A stretch of DNA of 64,000 bases from an uncultured Bacteroidales bacterium (GTDB lineage: Bacteria; Bacteroidota; Bacteroidia; Bacteroidales; Paludibacteraceae). The notes below the pieces were generated by a model that worked only from the letters and a program-made list of their open reading frames with translations, had not been told where the DNA came from and did not search any database. The stretch is taken from the NCBI GenBank assembly GCA_902762355.1, contig CACWNR010000002.1, forward strand, positions 1 through 64,000, given 5' to 3'. Positions 56,801 through 62,719 of the stretch are shown one piece after another. Numbering within the stretch: position 1 is the first letter of the stretch; every line of letters begins with the position of its first letter. Position numbers and translations under genes: made by a program.

Positions 56801-58628
56801 AGGATAGTGTATAAACCGGCACAAAGTGACAACGCCAGTTGTCATAGCTTGTTGCATCACTCCACATTCGGAAGAATCCTTTATCTCCGGCAGAAAGCGT
56901 ACTTACATTGCCTCCCCATGAATCGGATGGCTTATTGTACGTTCCCATCGAACTTACTATCTTAGTATTACTCTTATACCAAGAAGCAACACCATTGTCG
57001 GCTTTCAAGATACCCACATAGTACTTCCAATCATCATTGGATATATGATCACTCGTCAAAGAAACCACTTCTGACGTCCACTCATTTTCACAACCTGAAG
57101 GATAAAGTTTGACAGGAGTCCAATCTTTACCCTCTTCGCCCCAAATGAGAGAATACTGCTTTGGAGTGAATTCAATATAGAGGTTGTTCTGCCAGGAGTT
57201 GTCGTATACAAAGAACCGTGCTAATACGCCTTGAGAACTAGTTCCCAATTTCGTACTACGTTTCCCCTTTAAGCATAAGTCTTGTAACCTTTCGTTCGCA
57301 GATTTAGCGTTGCTATTTCCTAAATTATCATTATACCACGAGCCGTTTTTACCCACCCAGAAGTTATTTGTGCCCGTTTTATAGTTTGGAACCTCCAGAT
57401 CCAATATCTGCATATCGTCATAACCGGAATAAGTAAAATACTTCATCTGGTCACTCGCACCGCCGGACAAGTCATACATATTAATGCAGTATGTACTACC
57501 GGTAGATGCCGTGATCCATTGTGCGTAAAGAGTAGTGTTGGCGCTCAAAGTAAATGAGTCTCCCTCTTTATATTCCGTGCCACCACCTTCTGCTTCCGTA
57601 TTCCAACACTTGAAAATTTTGCCGGTAGGAGGAGTAAAGCCTGCATTCTGACCGGCATACACCGTTGTTCCCGAAGCAAACTCATGTGCCGGCATACTTC
57701 CCGACCCACCATTCGCATCATAAGCTAAAGTGTATTTGGTGGTAGATGCTCGAGTAATAGTAAAATTCTGAAAAGTGGTAGAGGTACTCGTAGCTCGATA
57801 AATATAAAAGGCTGTCTCTCCACAAATGCCATCACCCGTAGATACAGTATATGATATATCTGTCCATGCCGAAACAGAAGATGTTGTAGCCTTAGCAGTT
57901 GGAGCTGAACCTGGGATCGTAGAACCCGTAGAAAACCATAAACCATTTCCATCACTTCCAGAGTTGGGATAAAATACAGTTGATATTTCATCTCCGTTTT
58001 GAAGAGCGCTGGACAATACAACTTTGAACATTGTATTGCTATTTGTCATCGTAAATCCTTTTCTTTTATCGCCACTAGGCCCCATAGATGTGCTAATCAA
58101 TGTCTTGTCGTTTTTTTCCTGTCCGTTAGACACATACATAGATCCTCCGGATATAGTCGCTTGCCCCGAAGTTATTGCTTGATCTGTAGTTTGTTTTGAC
58201 ACAGATACATTTTCAGTAGCAATTACCGTAGCCGAGAATACAGTCTCATCCGCCCACGCCTGTCCGACACCAACCATAAGAACCATGAAAAGCACCGCTG
58301 CATAGCGGATGGCACGGAGGGATATTGGGTGATTAGTGCGTGATAATTGGGTGATTAGTGCGTGATTCGCACTCACTGCCTCACTTCCCATTACTTCTCG
58401 CGCCTCACTACCCATTACTTCTCGCGCCTCACTTCCCCTTACACATGGGTTCATCTCCAGCTTAGTCCTTTTCACTTGTTCCTTTTCGCCCAGCTTGTTC
58501 CCTTTTTGCTCAGCTTGTTCCTTTTTTGAACCAGCTTGTTCCTTTTCTTCCCAAGCTTGGTCCTTTTTTGTCTCACTTGGTCCTTTTTTCAGAACCCAAT
58601 TTAACAAATTGTTAAGTAAATTTTTCAT
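47868..58628 (-). CDS. Giant secreted Ig/FN3/InlB-repeat protein (3586 aa) with T9SS-type tail
   Basis: The signal segment is at about 104-126 (AVLFMVLMVG, cleavage QAWA/D), preceded by about 103 residues of repetitive charged sequence. The body holds many InlB/Listeria-Bacteroides-type repeats (LAYDANGGSGSMP, TTLYAQW), Ig-like units (SYQWYSNT...YYFCKITN), and FN3-like sequence (TGLTANTTYYAWVRAV). At about 2771-3040 is the same ThuA/amidotransferase-like alpha/beta domain as in the 1701-aa protein, then a shared beta region (GNSWTAPIQI). The end (ILYNDKLYIIVNGRVYSATGG) resembles a T9SS tail. It is likely an extracellular adhesin or surface fibre. If the first ATG is not used, M59 (58454) or M80 (58391) are alternatives. 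A 4-nt overlap couples it to the 154-aa gene. Confidence 0.85.
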   Translation of the reverse strand: MKNLLNNLLNWVLKKGPSETKKDQAWEEKEQAGSKKEQAEQKGNKLGEKEQVKRTKLEMNPCVRGSEAREVMGSEAREVMGSEAVSANHALITQLSRTNHPISLRAIRYAAVLFMVLMVGVGQAWADETVFSATVIATENVSVSKQTTDQAITSGQATISGGSMYVSNGQEKNDKTLISTSMGPSGDKRKGFTMTNSNTMFKVVLSSALQNGDEISTVFYPNSGSDGNGLWFSTGSTIPGSAPTAKATTSSVSAWTDISYTVSTGDGICGETAFYIYRATSTSTTFQNFTITRASTTKYTLAYDANGGSGSMPAHEFASGTTVYAGQNAGFTPPTGKIFKCWNTEAEGGGTEYKEGDSFTLSANTTLYAQWITASTGSTYCINMYDLSGGASDQMKYFTYSGYDDMQILDLEVPNYKTGTNNFWVGKNGSWYNDNLGNSNAKSANERLQDLCLKGKRSTKLGTSSQGVLARFFVYDNSWQNNLYIEFTPKQYSLIWGEEGKDWTPVKLYPSGCENEWTSEVVSLTSDHISNDDWKYYVGILKADNGVASWYKSNTKIVSSMGTYNKPSDSWGGNVSTLSAGDKGFFRMWSDATSYDNWRCHFVPVYTLSYNANSGTGAPANAYTATEGDATARTLKVSTTEPTRNGYSFEGWAESSANASAGTVDYAPGASITLSADQELWAVWECVDPTIGTDLSESQVDKYVGDASPTLTVAATAAGGSVSYQWYSNTAKSTTSPTPTALTTGASYSPSTAAAGTTYYFCKITNSTAGCSNVEYSKIAKIVVSRANPTQYTVSGTASICAGGNTDITLSGSQVGASYQLKIGGSATGDPKEGTGNALTWNVSATGTYTVSAVQTTKYSARDMNGSATVSSKTPTSVSFSDYTLDATEGESFEITGISAAGSGTLTYQWYSYTDAEGSGEDDIDGATSSTYTFTPASTGDYYFKCKVTGDCGSVKSDMITVTAATACSTPADPGGLTAGSISSSGVTFTITDDANTNNYEIYYSTSSTAPTGSTDASATTTSKSKAVTGLTANTTYYAWVRAVCNDDYKSDWVALTGSTFKTLAAGTKYYLFTPTSAPNPSHTGTLSGVFISPAATSASKTIDTYTFTKNITFGGTISSISGQQAGDKNITYYNKTSSTKFTLYVDNTNGSQQILYISKIVEGETSVTVANCTIPASTAKSVEYTYETTDNTTFGFSVGNSQLVIYQIVAEEAGTAHKVAGENGYALNLNKGRVSCPLTSKADISVNGFLIKAPYNNYKFTNTTELQIDKDKESSSYIKFTTPASPGRLKLTYGGSSGVQMAYNTSASDDGATSITSGTSYTLSGSTTYYLVNTGTQTAKITKIEFTAPVSTYNVSAVTSTGTSTYGTVSAAASTLAKDATTTITAVPTTGYKVTNWAVSGTGASISPSGASNSTTTTLTMGTADATVTVTFGVESYTLTWNANGGSDGACTGSCTSGSTAYNTTLVAPSDPTLSNYTFDGWNTANDGSGSAAAATMPASDVTYYAAWKQTVTLTTGAQGEGGNQTPYVYLNGTGVSNFTAHTASGYTLQGYYTAGSGGVKVLNADGTFASANVDGYITSSKWSRTGAAPTLYAQWVAASDCHTLKYAWKASGKYCDDGTTSVEDTVRFPANASNLYFTVSGTGNTVSKGSSYNIGKTQNNYFLLTAKSGYEIKSICFYGKIEDSSVNYTTDGSSWSSLSSTSTSSDNYYSFNNINASAFGIKLTAASPAGVWIRNMVIEVCASDDVTYNVTYNGNDETSGSAPTDATNYNYGGTVTVQDNGTLAKTNYTFAGWTTNNDGTGSSYVEDNTFSITANTTLYAKWTQAVTFNANTANHGSTGGSATAVWNATGLTGITHATPVSGYKLTGYYTDATEGTKVLNSDGTFASTAVTGYITDGKWTQATSSSPTLYAQYESAGSLIWNLSVNTDATSLTTSSKSSSFTEISTSNMSNAALNNLTYSGDKKSNLTGKISTPSSYTSSDYVYVTFQVASGYKFTPSSVKVKAQPVTSAKSVKLILEDEKSHSINFTTASTISGGSTQTVEMTNGSSVYFEGTVTLKIYCYGATDAYRLGTPITIEGAVEEACATMPSYTSMSYTTTSFLPSADASGSPITIVGGDNINTYQWKYNTVNDRTSGTNCGTNNASLTPLTDDGAATDVTRYYWCEMTNNACGITIKSPAVAITVAAAKSDATVTWTNPASTPNYGGGGYTIKATVDQTGWDGNAADLVITAPAGIRIYNVSSGTTSNQKWVQADFDVQTAFDRTTYASTIPFTVSAAATASYNAISDDHNVSYSACTGGATSEELMPVNVDSVNSTVKGWRFIGKGKMWFGHGSSTPGTSSSNIKSLDNTMADGAINKYYNSGGSYYSFYTEKAITGVRLYVYTSNSNVKVSNVYIANSQFSTGTPSSGAVSYSVVYNDDNEGLDKGDNYYSAWAEITFASEVAAGKYGLIKLDNNVRIAGIGLLSNSGSGASLNTHLQWSGGLADGDIISKSTNDAYFTYSASKITENMNTLGAITYSSSAPSVATVDATGKVTLVAAGSTTIKATLAASGCYKKAEISYTLKVTEVACAITAGTLTLTSGTESKCSSADVTLTLTGFESGAAIQWKDGDTNIDNGDNYTIATDGTTSTLTTNQEGTYSVMVTSGCSVRSNRITIKNASAEASVSKIIDEWYIKQGRLTPDIALFNAEGATSFTIKDASTDAEVTSIAGCTFELQDDVIYLHGYSTAGVGPTGIESAANETIKVVVTDACGNEASVGNIIIHKQIRTDKHVLAFVVGNTKKKNDKYVAIGKGFTDSIPSSQTTDVPLYNTITANFDVLATNIYSTDNEKKLKEYYSQFDIICITDYPNTQTKGENKKSYVDAIGSLVDIRPILTMEAFVSKLDNWKAKGISGNPSSPTTRQYTMLLQCKDHEIFAGTELTKVREGEDEMYRVSMVDNTLEDYVTLDATYGGGEHAEKSGYEYGSKPALQGFTFNATMAADGLLPLGLIDDGAGNDLQVGIERQAKMEARLMVLGINGYAMERLTDDGQTVVVNALKYLMKKNSEDIADCSNTFVGGAEGDETNWHNATNWSGNTVPDKTQKVRIVAPCVIMNGKKARVAGVIIAPNGKYNHGSDSATGSLTISAGAALIVDGKVEAATAPYFTKTRTTSSSNLAIGASSTAQGALIFDNEEGETNATVEMYSASYWETVAGKKKKYWSYVALPIQSGTVGEYFYNGFSYLYDETKGWIKKGMYTELHAFEGLGISMQSGHMEYFHGPLAPTTTQEFTLTKTPAAGNGENLIGNSWTAPIQIANFDASDFGEATATVYVYNTGRDEQASGSQGTSSYGGTGSETAGQWVSVPISTAKEGGYTGLKVIPAMNAFQVNTSSETTLTLDYDKLVRGGATSAAVGDLTTPLRAPKRSPAKAQNGIEAMMCVRMSGEKTHADVWLQQDERFSEAFDNGWEATYVECDNRSPQFYAQSEIGKMAFLALPDLEGTVLGLAPSRDGNEYSFTFHYVGEEEFYLNDLKLRDAVLINEENSYEFTYEEGDTNRFYISSTPINAPEIATGVDNTRDGIKAQKILYNDKLYIIVNGRVYSATGGVVR
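58325..58441 (-). repeat. 22-bp and 24-bp tandem repeats in the giant gene's N-terminal coding region
   Basis: TTGGGTGATTAGTGCGTGAT occurs at 58325 and 58347 (period 22). A 24-bp unit starting TCACTTCCCATTACTT occurs at 58381, 58405 and, in part, 58429, encoding the repeated (A)REVMGSEA. Confidence 0.85.
58466..58600 (-). repeat. 21-bp degenerate repeat encoding a charged 7-residue unit
   Basis: Units of the CAGCTTGTTCCTTTTTT type encode KKDQAWE, EKEQAGS, KKEQAEQ and related heptads at residues about 14-55, before the signal peptide. Confidence 0.8.
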
Positions 58629-58637
58629 GATGTATTT

Positions 58638-58665
58638 TGCTTTTATGTTATTTCTATTTTGTTTT
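58638..58665 (-). other. A-rich leader element, copy 1 (upstream of the giant gene)
   Basis: These 28 bp match 59571-59598 with two mismatches. They begin 9 nt before the giant gene's ATG. No usual -7 element is seen between this gene and the KilA-N gene. Confidence 0.7.
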
Positions 58666-58673
58666 GATGTTAT

Positions 58674-59558
58674 TTATTCTGTGATTTTATCATTCATTAT
58701 CGCAACCGGATATTTCGTTGCTATCCGTTTGAATTGCTGCTCTACATTTGTTTTGTTCAAAGATGTCAATTCCTCTTGCGCCATTTGTTGCAGAAATGCG
58801 AAACGCTCAATCCGTTCTACCCCTCGTTTAATCATCTCCGCATTCACTACTTCCAGGTTCGACAAGACTATCAACTGATTGATGGTTGCTGTATCCCGAA
58901 GATTTAATCCCTTACTTGCTAATTCAGGATTATGTTCCTCCCAGTCTTTTGCTCTACAACCAAACAAAGCCAAATTCAACATGTCTGCCTCTGATGCATA
59001 AACCAAATACTCTTTCTTCTTTTCTATTGACAGTTGTGGAATTATATTATCCTTTATTGCATCCGTATGCAGTTGGTAATTGGTCTTCGAAAGAATTCTG
59101 GAGATATCCCACTGAAGCAGTAATGGGTTGTTCTCCGCCTCCACTAAACGCTGGAATTCTTTCACTACAAGTAAATTGAATTCCGGAGACAGCCACATAC
59201 CAAAATGGTATGCAATATCTTTATGAGCATAGGTTCCTCCATAGCGGCCGGCCTTAGCAAATATGCCAATAGCACCGGTGCGCTCAATGAACTTGTTCAC
59301 AGACATATAGAAGCGGTTACTCCCAGCCTCCATTCTAATTCCCCCGAATTCGGGGGTTTTAAAATTTGGATTGTTCAATTGTTCCCATACTCCCATGAAA
59401 TCAATCGTGCTCTTATTATTAAGCCACTTCTCTATCAAACGAGCGCCATCCTCAAAATTCTTGGTCATATCCGTCAAACAGATATAATCATTTTGGTCTT
59501 TATTGAGCAACACATTGATTCTTGTGTCATTTACTTGTATTGTTCTTGCCTTTGTCAT
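58674..59558 (-). CDS. KilA-N domain protein
   Basis: 294 aa. The N-terminal half matches KilA-N-type sequence (NDYICLTDMTKNF, then RLIEKWLNNKST and a central TYAHKDIAYHFGMWLSPEFNLLVVKEF stretch). The C-terminal half is helical. KilA-N proteins are DNA-binding proteins common in phages and large DNA viruses and in Bacteroidota genomes. No signal peptide, so cytoplasmic. Its AT content is higher than that of neighbours, hinting at acquisition. It is followed after 45 nt by the giant surface gene, and the two share a nearly identical 28-bp leader element, so it may regulate or be co-regulated with that gene; this is inference. Confidence 0.85.
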   Translation of the reverse strand: MTKARTIQVNDTRINVLLNKDQNDYICLTDMTKNFEDGARLIEKWLNNKSTIDFMGVWEQLNNPNFKTPEFGGIRMEAGSNRFYMSVNKFIERTGAIGIFAKAGRYGGTYAHKDIAYHFGMWLSPEFNLLVVKEFQRLVEAENNPLLLQWDISRILSKTNYQLHTDAIKDNIIPQLSIEKKKEYLVYASEADMLNLALFGCRAKDWEEHNPELASKGLNLRDTATINQLIVLSNLEVVNAEMIKRGVERIERFAFLQQMAQEELTSLNKTNVEQQFKRIATKYPVAIMNDKITE

Positions 59559-59570
59559 TTACTATCTTTG

Positions 59571-59598
59571 TGCTTTTATGCTATTTCTATTGTGTTTT
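59571..59598 (-). other. A-rich leader element, copy 2 (upstream of the KilA-N gene)
   Basis: 28 bp matching 58638-58665 with two mismatches, placed 12 nt before the KilA-N start codon. Confidence 0.7.
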
Positions 59599-59697
59599 TT
59601 AATAGTTTTCTAGTTGGCTAGCCGGATAGAGGTGCCTATATACGCTTATATGTATATGTGTGCGCGGGGCGCGGATGTGTGTATACAAAATCGGGTG

Positions 59698-59705
59698 CAA
59701 AGGTA
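59698..59705 (-). promoter_or_regulatory. Possible -7 element for the KilA-N gene
   Basis: TACCTTTG on the minus strand, about 140 nt before the start codon. No good -33 TTG at the expected distance, so this is tentative. Confidence 0.35.
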
Positions 59706-59790
59706 CAATAAAAATCGGACATAAATGTGTAAAAATCGGTAGTATATGGTGAATTATTGCCGATTTTGCAAAGTACGGTTAGCAAAACGT

Positions 59791-59829
59791 AAAAAAAGCG
59801 GCTTCCTTTGAGGGGAAACCTGCTTTTTA
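59791..59829 (-). terminator. Terminator of the OmpA-family gene
   Basis: An imperfect hairpin: AAAAAGC-GG-TTCC against GGAA-CC-GCTTTTT with small bulges, 33 nt after the stop of the 627-aa gene, with a T run on either strand. Confidence 0.6.
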
Positions 59830-59861
59830 GGGGTTAGGGATTAGGAGTTATCTATCAGCGA

Positions 59862-61745
59862 TTAGAGAATCGTGAACTCTACACGACGGTTGTTCTGACG
59901 ACCGGCTTCCGTCTCGTTGGTATCGATCGGTTGCGTCTCGCCTCTACCCTCTGTCTCCATTCGCTCCGGAGCTATACCACGCTCCACCATCGAGCGTTTG
60001 ACGCTCTCTGCACGACCTTCGGACAGGATTTGGTTATCCCGATCAGAGCCGACCCAGTCGGTGTGACCCACAATGCGGATACGTACATCCGGATTAGCCT
60101 CGAGGAACTCATACAACTCCTGCAAGGACGGTTCCGACTGCGGCAGGATAGTGGTCTCGTTTGATGCGAAGAACAGGTTCTGAATGACGAACGTACGGCC
60201 TTTCTCTATCGGCTCCAGGACATACTCCAGCGTGATGTCATCCAATCCCTGAACACCGATCGGATAGATACGTGTCTGGAAATCTTTTGCTTCTACCAGC
60301 GCGTTGTAGTAGGTTTCGCCTACAGGCAGTTTCGTTTGCCCGCCGGCTACCGCTACTTCCATCTCTTTCACCTTATGCGAGTCCGTCTTATCGATCACCG
60401 TCACATGGGCTGCAATCGGTTCGTTCGTAGCGGCGTTCAAAACCTTGCAACGGAAGATCGGTTCCGGATAGAGCACGACAATCGTCGTATCCAACTTCCT
60501 CTTCAGGTTCGTATTCTCGCCCTCGATCAGCTCCATTGCAAACGGCTCATGCGGCAAGAAACCGTCCTTTGTCACCGACACCATATATCGCTCCGGTTTG
60601 AGACGCTGGATGAACATACCTTTGTTATTGGAACCGCCACGTTTAACCACTTTTCCTTTCGCTACGTTCCTCACCTCGAAGTTCGCTTTCGCTTCCGCGC
60701 CCGTCATCGGTTGTCCGGTGCGGCCATTCACGAGCTGAATGACCATATACGGGTTCTGCGGCTTCGGCAACTTCGGTCTCGATAACTGAAGCACCGCGGT
60801 GAATTTAGCACCTACGATCAGGCTGTTCAACGACGAAGTGGCATAACTCGATTGATGCAGCGAGATCGTCTGTGCCTGCGCCTCCGATACCGTCACCATC
60901 GGCGCCGATGTACCTAACTTCGTCAGGGGCAGACCGTAATCCATGAAAAGCGCTGCGCGGAAATGCCACGGGTACTTACGTGCCTCGTTGTCGGCTTTCC
61001 ATTCCTCGCTGAAATAATTCTCTATATTCACGCCCAACTCGGCAGAAATCGCCACATCGACTCCCATACCGTTCTTGCCGCTGGATTTATAGCGCCCGGT
61101 ATGCAAATCACGAACATCGTACCAGGACGGGTCATAAGCCACCGGGTCATGGATATAGGTAGTCAGATCTCCGCGCTGGGTATAGGAGTGAAGCAGGGTA
61201 TAACCCACTTTCATTCCCGCTAAGAAATACAAAGGCACCTTGAAATCATTGAACTGAGCACCCGCCATGATAGGAAGCATGATCTGGCCAACCACCTGTG
61301 TCTCACGCAACTTGTCGAACTCATAGAACTTCGTTTGTCCCGGCAGCACATAGATAGATGCCGGATCGGTTCCCACCAAAGAGAACGGGTTTTCCGATGC
61401 CTGGAAGGGGATGTTATCCTGCGAGGAGAAGATACGAAATTCAGGGCCTACCAAGAGCATGAATTTCTTATAATGCCATTCATAACCCACGCCGAGTTCG
61501 CCTCCGCCTCCGCCGATAAACCGGCTCGTGCCGTTGTTATCATAGCTATTGACCAATCCGCTGTAACCTACACCACCCCACATCGACAGATTATGGATCT
61601 GATGCAAATCCAGCTTGTTCTTTGCCCATTTATTCTTATCATTCTTATTATTCTTACGACGCGCCTGCGCAGCATCCAAGCTCATAGGCATCGCCATCAG
61701 AAAGGCCAGTAAGAATGTTCCAATAAGAAGTAATTTTCTCTTCAT
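59862..61745 (-). CDS. Outer-membrane barrel with carboxypeptidase-regulatory-like and OmpA domains
   Basis: 627 aa with a signal peptide (residues 1 to about 25, LDAA). A barrel-like region lies at about 50-325 (glycine/aromatic rich, GGVGYSGLVN, GVGYEWHYKKFMLLVG). About 335-500 is a region of beta-sandwich repeats like carboxypeptidase regulatory domains (NGRTGQPMTGAEAKAN, NAATNEPIAAHVTVID). About 510-627 is an OmpA domain (IVGHTDWVGSDRDN, NNRRVEF). The overall plan recalls PorE/PorW-type and other OmpA-linked components of T9SS-related complexes; identity is not certain. It follows the 321-aa barrel by 8 nt, in one operon with the PKD cargo. Confidence 0.82.
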   Translation of the reverse strand: MKRKLLLIGTFLLAFLMAMPMSLDAAQARRKNNKNDKNKWAKNKLDLHQIHNLSMWGGVGYSGLVNSYDNNGTSRFIGGGGGELGVGYEWHYKKFMLLVGPEFRIFSSQDNIPFQASENPFSLVGTDPASIYVLPGQTKFYEFDKLRETQVVGQIMLPIMAGAQFNDFKVPLYFLAGMKVGYTLLHSYTQRGDLTTYIHDPVAYDPSWYDVRDLHTGRYKSSGKNGMGVDVAISAELGVNIENYFSEEWKADNEARKYPWHFRAALFMDYGLPLTKLGTSAPMVTVSEAQAQTISLHQSSYATSSLNSLIVGAKFTAVLQLSRPKLPKPQNPYMVIQLVNGRTGQPMTGAEAKANFEVRNVAKGKVVKRGGSNNKGMFIQRLKPERYMVSVTKDGFLPHEPFAMELIEGENTNLKRKLDTTIVVLYPEPIFRCKVLNAATNEPIAAHVTVIDKTDSHKVKEMEVAVAGGQTKLPVGETYYNALVEAKDFQTRIYPIGVQGLDDITLEYVLEPIEKGRTFVIQNLFFASNETTILPQSEPSLQELYEFLEANPDVRIRIVGHTDWVGSDRDNQILSEGRAESVKRSMVERGIAPERMETEGRGETQPIDTNETEAGRQNNRRVEFTIL

Positions 61746-61753
61746 ACCTTCTA

Positions 61754-62719
61754 TTATTTATCTTTTTCACACATACATACAGACGGTGTACGCGTGACAT
61801 TGAAACGGAATGTAGCACGGATACCAAACGACAAATACTGACTCAAGCCCTTGAACAGGTTCTCTCCAGCATGAGCCGTTGCCGAGGCATTGACGTGACT
61901 ATCCATTACCGAGTTAAACCGGATTGTTTGATTCAGATTCTCCATATTCTGGGTCTGCGGATTGCGATCCACTGCCGAGTAATCCACGATATCTCCTGTT
62001 GCATATTTGCCCATCACCGGTATCGCATACTCGACATACGCGCCTATACGGCAGGAGAAACCGGGCACTATACGGAAGAAACCACCCACCTCCGCCATCG
62101 GAGAAACGGACAGCGTAGGCGCTTTGTATGTGCCTTTGCCCTCGTATTCCGCAGTAGGATAGAATCCGTACGAAGGCACATTGCGCGACACGTATTCAAT
62201 CAGGTTGGGATAGATACCCTCCGTATATAAATCCGTCTTCGTCCGATAGTTGTTCCATACCGGCATAGCCAGCTTGGCTCCGAACGCGAAATAGATCTTG
62301 TCCTTGATTCGATAACCAAACCAGACAGGCACCGTCGCCGACACCGTCTGCTGCGTCTCGCGATAATTGGAATAGACGTACCGATAAATGATATCATGGC
62401 CGTCCCGATCCTGCGTAGCAAACGCATCTACCATCCCGTCCGCCAGTTTGTATCGCGACATCCGATAATCCATGCCGATACCGAAACTGAAGAAGAAGCC
62501 GTTATGAAGCACCTCGTACGACAAAGCGAACTGACCTTCTCCGCCGAGGGCGGGTTTGATCATTTGTTGTCCGGACATACCGAGCCCCGTACCGCCCGCC
62601 AAAGAAGCGGTGATGAAATGCTGCGTGCCGATACGCACCTGCGCCGTCGCCGGCGTCCAAGACAGCAACACACACCCTACACAGAGGGCAACGGACCCTA
62701 TGAAACGTTTAACGGACAA
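61754..62719 (-). CDS. Outer-membrane barrel protein, cargo partner
   Basis: 321 aa with a signal peptide (residues 1 to about 26, ATA/Q). The rest is beta-barrel-like and resembles the barrel halves of the genes at 5447, 12628 and 22489, for example the order of VPVWFGYRIKDKIYFAFGAK, SYGFYPTAEY and the GIYPNL region, but it has no OmpA domain; that is on the next gene. It overlaps the cargo gene by 11 nt. Likely an outer-membrane partner for the PKD cargo. Confidence 0.78.
   Translation of the reverse strand: MSVKRFIGSVALCVGCVLLSWTPATAQVRIGTQHFITASLAGGTGLGMSGQQMIKPALGGEGQFALSYEVLHNGFFFSFGIGMDYRMSRYKLADGMVDAFATQDRDGHDIIYRYVYSNYRETQQTVSATVPVWFGYRIKDKIYFAFGAKLAMPVWNNYRTKTDLYTEGIYPNLIEYVSRNVPSYGFYPTAEYEGKGTYKAPTLSVSPMAEVGGFFRIVPGFSCRIGAYVEYAIPVMGKYATGDIVDYSAVDRNPQTQNMENLNQTIRFNSVMDSHVNASATAHAGENLFKGLSQYLSFGIRATFRFNVTRTPSVCMCEKDK

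Larger units (their letters stand above)
59559..59861. other. 303-bp intergenic region before the KilA-N gene
   Basis: It contains the leader element (59571-59598), an alternating purine-pyrimidine stretch (about 59651-59690), a minus-strand TACCTTTG (59705-59698) with a poor -33 match as possible KilA-N promoter, a hairpin (59791-59829), and a TTAGGG-type simple repeat (59828-59850). No gene seen. Confidence 0.6.

Noticed and set aside
48138..58021. Numerous 60-170 aa ORFs opposite the giant 3586-aa gene
   Set aside because: Cys/Arg/Ser-rich shadow frames of repetitive coding sequence, without promoters, signals or recognisable domains.
59563..59570. Plus-strand TATCTTTG as a promoter
   Set aside because: No -33 element at the right spacing and no plus-strand gene follows.
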